Below, piece after piece: positions 57,031 to 64,000 of a stretch of DNA of 64,000 nucleotides (positions are counted from its first letter, which is position 1; every line of letters begins with the position of its first letter). The position numbers were made by a program, and so were the translations under genes. The notes below the pieces were generated by a model that saw nothing but the letters and a program-made list of their open reading frames with translations, was not told where the DNA came from and did not search any database. The DNA lies in the NCBI GenBank assembly GCA_025024175.1, contig QCXZ01000064.1, positions 56,689,325 through 56,753,324 on the forward strand. Direction: 5' to 3'. The DNA comes from Rhyzopertha dominica. Lineage: Eukaryota > Arthropoda > Insecta > Coleoptera > Bostrichidae.

Positions 57031-57295
57031 AACTGAAAATTGAGCAAAAATCCAGATGTACAAAAATTATCCACGTTGGATTTACAAAAAACGACCACCA
57101 ATGCAAGGAGAAAAGTAATGTTTTAAAATTATAACCAATCGAACATCGAACCATATTTAAAAGAGCCCTGTTTAGTTGACTTTATTATCGCCAAAAACGA
57201 ATGCGAGCTGAAAACTCTGCGGTTATATTCCTAAGTTCCCAGAATCATAACCTGTTGTCACCTGGAATAAGCTGTGATGCGGAAAATTTTAAAAA

Positions 57296-57650
57296 CTGTG
57301 AATGCTACAACGGTCCATGCGCGCCTCGATGCGCGCATTATTAGGGCAGGCTATAAAATAGCTCGTAACCCCCGGGGTGTTGTTATGTCGTTGAGCTAGT
57401 AATAGGGTGCAGTTGAACCAGCAGCGATCCATCTGTTGATTCGGCTGTCGTGTGGCGCCGGTAAATATCAAATAGTAAGTAGATGGTCACTGATTTTTAT
57501 TTTTATTGGTGTGTCTGTTTTCTGTAAAATATTAATTACTTTAATTAATTTGCGTGCTATATTAAATTTTGTAGTAAATTATTTGTTGCATTTAAGAAGT
57601 TTCATCGTGCTTTATTTAAAATTTTTAAGCGTCGCATATTGCAGTGGCTA
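57296..57650 (+). repeat. Possible LTR-like sequence
   Basis: Begins tgtgaatgctacaacgg, contains a TATA-like tataaaatag (about 57350) and a GC-rich leader-like part to tggcgccgg (about 57452), then AT-rich DNA ending near tattgca (57643). No second copy was found to prove an LTR, and a solo LTR is only a guess. Confidence 0.3.
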
Positions 57651-57843
57651 ATGATGATAATAATAAGCAGAGGCGGAGCTGGAATGACATTAACATCTAT
57701 TCATCTTCAAAATATTACATAAAATTTTATTTAACAAACAATAGTGGAATAAATAAAAAATATATGTCCTGAATTTCCGACTTGACGGAGGGTTTATACC
57801 GTATTTTTACCATATATTTGGTAATTACTACTCTGAATACTTT

Positions 57844-57998
57844 GTAAACAAGCTGGTTTTTGTTTATGTTTTGTTTCACACTATTTATATGGAATAATCA
57901 GCCGATCGTTTTGATCGGACGGTAATCCTCAATAAAGGTACAAAACGTATTCGATAAATAGTGTGAAACAAAGCTCAAATAAAAACCAGCTGGTTCAC
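57844..57998. repeat. Hairpin with arms of about 45 bp
   Basis: gtaaacaagctggtttttgt...cacactatttat is inverted as ataaatagtgtg...aaaaaccagctggttcac, with a loop holding a second small palindrome (ccgatcgttttgatcgg). A miniature foldback element is likely. Confidence 0.7.
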
Positions 57999-58783
57999 AA
58001 GCTATTCAATGTGGTGATTTCAACCGTTTATTCTATCTGGCAATTATTCAACTCATCCGCAATAACTTTTGAAAGTATTAACAGAGGTAAAACGTACAGA
58101 TATTGGTACGATATTTTGTTCGCTCTAAAAGTCTGTGAATATTAATACCCTGCAACGAGTAGTTTGCAATCAAAGGGGGATTACAGCTATTGAAATACAA
58201 CGTGCATTGAAAGAGTCCCCTCTAATAGCAACGCGTAAAATCCATATCCTTCTCCCTGGTAACCTTTGTGAATTACAATTGAACAGGGGCTTGCACGTAC
58301 AGTCAGCAAAAATAATTTTTGCAACGAGTAGTTCTTGTCGATACGTCATCGTACTTCAGTTCTCCTTATCGTTGTTTGTTAGAGGGTGCTGTAGCATATT
58401 TTTGTTTCAATCTCTTGGAGCGGTGGACGAGAGCCATCCGCATTGCATCCATAAGTTGTTAAAATGAGTTAAAAGGGCCATAAATTACACCGTAATAAGA
58501 TTACAGCCCCTAGTAGCAGCAGGGAAGCCTGAGGAATTGTTTACAATAATTCAATGCAACTTATTTACAGATTTTTAATTTATTTTTTAAATTCAACACA
58601 CAAACACACACGTTGGTCGACAGTTTTTGTGAATAAGAATATCACACAAGATATAATTGGTTTGAAGGCTTCCGTGGTTGTTGTCGATGGCACGTTGGCT
58701 GCTTCCCACGTTTCACCTTGACGTTTCACACTCATGTCGGTGTCTANTGTTCTAGTCCGCTCCGGNACTTATACTAGTCCGGT
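57999..58783. other. Spacer with a possible transposase HTH scrap
   Basis: 58138-58230 reads LQRVVCNQRGITAIEIQRAL, which resembles the helix-turn-helix of Tc1-like transposases, but the match is too short to call. The rest is unassigned. Confidence 0.25.
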
Positions 58784-59110
58784 TCACTGATGCGTGGGTG
58801 TTGTTACACATGACCGATTTCCAGATTCCAGGTAGTTCGATGCCTCGGTCTCGGTTATAATTGTGCCGAACTTCTGGATTTCGATGGCTTCCTTGTACAG
58901 TCTCGGCCAGAATCTCGATTCCCTTGACAGCATTTGTGTCTGCTCGAATTTGATGATGTGACCAGTCTCCATTCGGTGTTCTGCTACAGCCGATCTGTCA
59001 CATTGTCGGTCTCTGGTATCCCTGATGATATGCTCCTTGATTCTTGTGCTGACGTGGCTTCCGGTTTAGCCGAGGTAAACCTTCGTACAGCTGCATGGGA
59101 TGTGTTTGTA
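58784..59110 (-). pseudogene. GIY-YIG endonuclease end of a PLE
   Basis: Minus strand: CSCTKVYLG, then a stop, VSTRIKEH, DRQCDRSAVAEHRMETGHII and LSRESRFWPRLYKEAIEIQK. This is the C-terminal GIY-YIG module with its R-IKEH and AVAEH motifs. The RT part is missing. A third PLE lineage is likely, because it differs from the ends at 313 and at 11920-12180. Confidence 0.8.
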
Positions 59111-60308
59111 GCTCCTCAGTCGTCAAACGATATTTCGGAAAGGCGTTAGCTATCTTTACCGCCCCGGGAAAATTAAATCAGTGCAGTAATGTGGTAAATG
59201 ATGATGGCCGATTATTCGACTTGTTTGCTAATTTTAATTGCAATTTAACTCGCAAAGAATTTCCATTTGTGAGGGAATATATGCTCTTCACTCGTGTCTT
59301 CAAAACTGGTAAGATCACAAGCAGAAGACGATCCCATCTGTGTGACACCTTATAAAAAACCGATTGGTCTTTTTGCCACTATACATATAAATGTTAATGA
59401 GTCCTACCGATTCTATTATGATCGCCTTTATAGAGATTTTGGTTTGTTTGTACCTCCTTATGTATCTAACGCCTAGAAAGCATAATTTTCCATATTGATA
59501 TACTAATATAATAATATAAAACATTCAGAATATTAAAACGGACCAGGAAAGATACTGGAATAAATTTAGAGGTGTTCATATACAGGTAAAGGCTCAATTA
59601 AATGCAACGTTTAAGCAGCACATTCGACAAACTGAACATGTCATTTAGTGTAATAGTAAAAAAAGTGCTGTTGTGCCAAGCTGTGTATGAACGATGTCTG
59701 TTTTGAGGACCCGCAAGGATGCATTTAGTGTTTTAGGGTCTCAAGTACATTTTTCCTTGGTACTTTGCCAAAATTGCATTTTAGCAATTCTGTTGTAAGG
59801 ATATCACTTATGCACTTATGTTTATCTCAAGCCACTATGTTTAATACAAAGCCTTTCTTTAAAAACCTGCAAGTTTCCCCACATTTGGAAGACAGTCTGC
59901 TTGTATCTGATACTGAAAGCTGTTGATGCGGCTGATGTTTGTAATTATAAACGAATTGCTGTCTTATTCAATTTTGATAAAGTTTTTGAATATATTTTGT
60001 AATAATCGATTCATGTTTATATTAGTAGCATTGTACAGGAGTGCAGCATGATTTTACTCATAAAAGGTCTACCATTATAAATCTTTCTATTCTTACTTAG
60101 TACGTGTTTGATATTATGGGCGGTTAAATATGATTGGTTTTTCTGTACATTTACTATGTTCGTCTATTCCTATATCCCACTGATAGATTCTTTTTCGTCA
60201 CTTATGGTGGATATAGGTCCTTTAAAAGTTCAACTTAAAGCTTCTGCTCTTTATGTTCATTATTACTAGACCCTTGATTATGCGGACGATTTCAAACTCT
60301 ATAGTATT

Positions 60309-60522
60309 TGTTGAATGGATTCAAAGGTGCATTCATTGTGAAACATCCTAAATCAATTAGGTGGCTTGGAAACAAGCTGATTGAACGTATGTGCTTTGTC
60401 TCACTTGATTTATCAGATAACTCTGACGATCGTTTCGACCTAGAACGGTCATTGTCAAAGAGATAACAGCGTTATAAGTATATAAGTATATAATCAGATT
60501 GTCTCCAAGCTACCTAATTGAT
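60309..60522 (-). mobile_element. Short hammerhead-bearing insertion (214 bp) with 10-bp target duplication
   Basis: Lies between ctatagtatt (60299-60308) and ctatagtatt (60523-60532) and interrupts the LINE frame, which resumes exactly after the second copy. Inner inverted ends atcaattaggtggcttgg (60352) and ccaagctacctaattgat (to 60522). The minus strand carries a hammerhead-like array. No coding capacity. Confidence 0.75.
60421..60460 (-). ncRNA. Hammerhead-like motif, decayed core
   Basis: On the minus strand stem II GACC-GTTCTA-GGTC, GAAA and the palindromic stem III ACGATCGT followed by C are intact; CTCT and AGAG can form stem I. The CTGANGA box is changed to TTGACAA, so this copy should not cleave. 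Confidence 0.45.
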
Positions 60523-60894
60523 CTATAGTATTGTCCGATCTGTTCAAGACTGCTTCCTCCAGGATAATCTTGTTAGAATGAGCGAATGCTGCACGAACAA
60601 TGCTTATATTAAACGTTTCTAAAGGATGTCACCTTCAGTCCTACCAAAACCACAGTTGCTTTTAACTATACCTTGGATGACCCGGACCGAGAGCGTTTAA
60701 GCACTATTCGAAATCTGGGTTTAAAAGATCGGAACTTGTCTTTTGTAGATCACATTGTGTCGTCTTTTTACTAAATGCTTGGCTTTATACTGTATAATTC
60801 CAAAGTTTTCGCCAAAATTTTTGCATTGAAGTAAGCTATAAGCTTGAGGATGCTGCTATGGTATGGGTCCCGTGTATGTACACTGTTCACTTTG

Positions 60895-61510
60895 TTGTTT
60901 GTTGGGCGCAAGTTGCATTTTTTTAAATGGGAAAATGGGTCTAACGGCACATCATTGAAAATAATATTTTTTCCTGATTTCAAAAATGTATCACAATTGT
61001 ATAATTTATTGCTTGTGAGTTGAGAAAATGTCATGAGAAATTTGGGTGTTGCAAAAAAATACTGCATTATTCACGGAATCATTTTTTGCTTTCTTACTTT
61101 TAGGGTACCCGATTCGTAATAAATTGATCAAACTAGACGAAACTTATCACCAGTCAATAAAAAATGTTAATACCTAGCTTTTTGCCTATTTTAGCGATAA
61201 AGAAAATTGTTTTCATTCTTTTAGTTCTTTGTCAGGCTCAATTATTGTATTTACACTTTTCTCAACTCAGAAGCAATAAATTGTACGAGTATGGTACATT
61301 TTTGAAGACAGAAAAAAATATGTTTTTCAATAATGTGCGTTTTGACCCCCTTCCTATTTAAAAAATGCAACTTGCGCCTTTATCTCGGAAACGAGAGCTG
61401 ACGCGGAGTTGAAAAGATTCCAGAAAATGCATTTTAATTACGCATAGGCCCGTGCACAATTCGAACGGAACCTGAAATATCCTGCCGGTTCCATACTTTG
61501 TAGCGAGCCT
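60895..61510. mobile_element. Mariner-family MITE with internal inverted repeat
   Basis: 60899-61030 and 61245-61380 are inverted copies (gcgcaagttgcatttttt / aaaaaatgcaacttgcgc). 61090-61510 matches the untranslated end of the transposase copies at 10090-10560 (inverted) and 23450-23640. No transposase is present. Confidence 0.75.
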
Positions 61511-62080
61511 GTATAGTAAAAATTAATTATTGCCTTAAATCATTTTAATGAACGTAGGTGAGATTTTAATGAGTAAACAGGCATATATATGAAATGAAAA
61601 AGTATTGCATTGCAAAGCGGCATAATATGTGCATCAAAGTTACGCTGCTGCTGAACATCATGCGCATTTGCAGCTAAATCGCTCGTCGTTCAGTATTTTC
61701 GAGCTTCAGAACGTAATTCGCAGTGGTGACCGGATTATGGCGACCAGCAGCTAATTATATATAGTGCGCCGGTTTTTTTACCAACCAAAATATGAAAAAA
61801 ATGTGAAAAGTGCAAATGTAGGGGATATATTTTCGTTAAAAATAGATACAACCATTGTTTATTCTTAAAATATGAAATACAGCGGTTATTAGCAAAAAAC
61901 AAATGCTTTCCTTAATTCAGAACAGACACTTCCTATTTATTTTCCATTATGGTTTATTTTTTTTGTGAAATTGTGCTTATTCGCACTTGGTCTAAAATGA
62001 GCTACCGCCGTCCCTAGCTATAGTTCGAGGGGTCATAGCTGCTACACCCTGTAGATTACAACACCCAACATTGCTTATTT
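61511..62080. other. Spacer upstream of the GPCR exon
   Basis: AT-rich. Contains an inverted copy of the unclassified repeat of 41330-41480 (near 61900-62010) ending close to acaccctgtag at 62044. Confidence 0.4.
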
Positions 62081-62140
62081 TTGTTACAGAGTACGGGGAA
62101 AGCCCCAGTGAATGCACAAACCATTCAATCAGTGACGCAA

Positions 62141-62610
62141 ATGATGTACAACACTACCGTGATTACCGCATACATGGAAGAGCTCCACACAACAAGTAAT
62201 GTAAGGTATGCCCTCACTCAGGGAATCACATCTAATTCAAAAGAAGATTGCACCTGCAACATTCCATTCCTAAACAAATACGCCACAAAGTACCACGGAT
62301 ACATATCGATAGCTGTGTGCGTCCTTGGCATCATCTGCAATGTTACAAATATCACCGTCCTGATGCAGAAGGACATGGTATCAGGTGCCATTAACAGAAT
62401 TCTCATTGGACTGGCTGTTGCTGACCTTCTGCTGATGGTGGAATACATTCCGTTTTCGTACTATTATTACTTTGCCCTACAAGACGAAAAGAACATTCCG
62501 TATATGGGAACGTTATATATGTTATTTCACAATCATTTGAGCCAAGTGTTGCACACAATTTCGATATGCATGACGTTAACGCTAGCGGTATGGAGGTACT
62601 TAGTCATAAG
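62141..62610 (+). CDS. Peptide GPCR, myosuppressin/sex-peptide-receptor-like, 5' coding exon (partial gene)
   Basis: After an acceptor (ttgttacag, ending 62089) and a short 5' UTR, the ATG at 62141 opens 156 codons to a donor at 62611 (aag/gtgggt). The extracellular N-terminus has NTT and NVT glycosylation-type sites. TM1 is YISIAVCVLGIICNVTNITV, TM2 lies in INRILIGLAVADLLLMVEYI (with the conserved LAVAD), and TM3 is HNHLSQVLHTISICMTLTLA, followed by VWRYLVIR. WRY instead of DRY at the end of TM3 is typical of the DMSR/SPR class of FMRFamide-like receptors. A neuropeptide ligand and Gi/o coupling are inferred from that class. TM4-TM7 must be in exons to the right of 62611, outside the window or unrecognised. 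An ATG at 62144 is an alternative start. Confidence 0.88.
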
Positions 62611-62929
62611 GTGGGTGCACAAAACTGTTTCAGTTTACATTGATGTTCTGTATTATTTATCTACGCTGACCGTTAGATTATTTAAAAAAATGTGTATTAT
62701 AAATCAAAAGCAGATGTGGTTCTTTCGTTATTAATTGTTGAGGTTACAATTTATTTTTTAGTATCAATATTGAGCAGGGCCCGTTCTAAAGCTGGCCAAC
62801 CTGGACATTTGCTAGGGGTTCAAAAATTTTGGGGCCGCATATTCGCTAATGTGAGAAAAATATAGATGTCTTATAAACAGAAAATTTTAGATATCATTTT
62901 TTCAATCACTAAATAATAATAAAATTTTG

Positions 62930-63197
62930 ATTGCTTTTTTAATAGCATTTGGCAGTGAAAAAGGTTTGTGTACACAGACATTTTATTACATCAAATTGAC
63001 AATCAACTACAGGTTGATAGCATTTACACTGATTTCAGCAAAGCGTTTGACAATATTTGATCATTTTATAATGCTTAATAAATTGGAAGACATTGGTGTG
63101 TGTGTTTCTCTTCTTGCGTGGTTCAAATCGTATTTGTTTGACAGGAGTCAGTTTGTGAAGATTGGTAGGGTTAAGTTTGATAACTTCAGGTTGAAGT
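62930..63197 (+). pseudogene. LINE reverse transcriptase scrap in the GPCR intron
   Basis: Reads LISAKRLTIFDHFIMLNKLE and IGVCVSLLAWFKSYLFDRSQ, ...FVKIGRVKF, the RT motif A-to-B region (normally DFSKAFD.V.H, here damaged). About 90 codons only. Confidence 0.75.
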
Positions 63198-64000
63198 AAC
63201 CATGTATGCCATCTTCATATTTCTGTATTTTATTCATAGTGCCTCTCAAATTGTTCAGTTTATATTTCGTATCGGTTTTGGGAATGGGGCAGATTTGGGA
63301 CGTTCGAGGGGGTAGGTTCTTAAGTGTGTTCCTTCAACTGTTCACAGGTTAGTACTGTCTTAATTTTTAATTTTTATCACCATTGTCATTAAATAATTCA
63401 GTTGTTTAACTGAAACAGTTCTGTTAATTAATTAATTAGGATAATTGCTGTATTTGGAGTCAACGGTAACATTGTAAGCTATGCTGCTGTTGTAGTCCGT
63501 TTTTTTTAACTATTTATGTCATTTTCTTAACTGTGTTCTCGCATTCTTTAATTAGCTGTATCCACGCAGCAATAGTTATACGTGATGCTTGAAAGTAGGA
63601 TGTTAGAGTCTTGATGCATGAACTAATATTTTCTCCCGTGCTGGGCAAACATCTGGTAAAAGAAAAACCAAGATTTTTGCACCAAACTATTCAACTATAT
63701 AGCTGAGTTGCCTCCCGCATGGGACCTCAGTGCCTGCTGACCATAGTCGGCTATGCTAACAAAAATTTTTTCAGTTTTGAATCTTGAGAGTGAAAGTGAT
63801 ATCGAACACAGATCTAGATTGGCAGTTTATTCATTGTTTTAAATAACAATTTTCAGCAGCATTTCTACAATTTGTTAACCCTCCAAATCTGATCTTGTTT
63901 AGTAATAAATTAGTTGTTTTGAGATTGTTTCGTATTATTTGATTACATCAAATCTCCCTATTTACGTGAGTAACCAGTGCATCGAAGGTACGTTTAATTC
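63198..64000. other. End of window, intronic or intergenic DNA
   Basis: No exon of the GPCR or another gene could be recognised. Confidence 0.35.

Larger units (their letters stand above)
59900..60780 (+). pseudogene. Non-LTR retrotransposon RT remnant, split by a short insertion
   Basis: Plus strand, with many stops. DYADDFKLYSI (about 60278) is the RT catalytic loop; reading continues after the insertion (60309-60522) with RSVQDCFLLQDNLVRM and later ...RAFKHYSKSGFK. The upstream part (59920-60230) is recognisable only in pieces. Confidence 0.65.

Noticed and set aside
57296..57650. Solo LTR with TATA box and primer-binding site
   Set aside because: Kept only as a low-confidence feature. 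Without a second copy or target duplication, the LTR call cannot be supported.
58138..58467. Tc1-type transposase N-terminus
   Set aside because: About 20 residues resemble an HTH, but there is no further transposase sequence in frame.
59095..59476. Two overlapping plus-strand frames (about 86 and 60 codons)
   Set aside because: They overlap the edge of a PLE relic and show no recognisable domain; they could be decayed retroelement, but no family fits.

Overview
This window is a piece of an insect nuclear genome, most likely a beetle. It is AT-rich and intron-rich, with a handful of conserved host genes set in a dense mass of mobile elements. The beetle assignment is an inference. It rests on the mix of a Pox meso exon, a luciferase-like acyl-CoA ligase with insect-style short exons, and abundant Penelope-like, Tc1/mariner, hAT and P elements. 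Scattered single N bases indicate a draft assembly, so one-base frameshifts should be treated with caution.

Host genes, left to right: (1) a GC-rich coding exon of Pox meso (Pax1/9 class) at 2099-2823, plus strand. (2) A complete three-exon translin-associated factor X gene (Trax, 282 aa) on the minus strand at 25040-24082. (3) A nearly intact THAP-domain P-element-type transposase gene on the minus strand at 28972-25472, with one frameshift in a homopolymer. (4) A complete AP-2 complex sigma subunit gene (142 aa, three coding exons) at 30464-31000, plus strand. (5) A complete seven-exon acyl-CoA synthetase of the luciferase/4-coumarate-CoA-ligase-like family (547 aa) at 36725-52209, plus strand. 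(6) The first coding exon of a peptide G-protein-coupled receptor of the myosuppressin/sex-peptide-receptor type at 62141-62610. The host genes have unrelated cellular roles and show no sign of functional clustering.

The mobile fraction holds several Penelope-like element (PLE) fragments (0.3-2 kb, 7-7.9 kb, 11.6-12.4 kb, 19.6-20.7 kb, 58.8-59.1 kb), non-LTR retrotransposons (13.8-16.2, 31.5-34.9 and 59.9-60.8 kb plus small scraps), three related Tc1/mariner copies (10-13, 22.4-23.7 and 60.9-61.5 kb) and a Tc1 foldback (42.4-44.1 kb). Four hAT-type insertions have recognisable 8-bp target duplications (10766-12774, 33739-34619, 45795-46993, 49585-51776). There are also a FLYWCH-containing DNA element (about 48.0-49.1 kb), a THAP-like relic element (8511-9519) and a BEL/Pao-like Gag scrap (56.4-57 kb). 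One locus is a clear nest: a PLE inside a hAT inside a mariner-like transposase gene.

The most interesting signal is a set of hammerhead-ribozyme-like cores (CTGANGA, stem II, GAAA, then a short palindromic stem III) in PLE inverted repeats. Related cores, one of them decayed, sit in three short insertions of about 190-260 bp that carry no protein and are flanked by 10-14 bp target duplications. Those short units look like non-autonomous, retrozyme-like elements probably mobilised by PLE enzymes. No prokaryotic features, CRISPR arrays or rRNA genes were seen, and I could not identify tRNA genes by eye.
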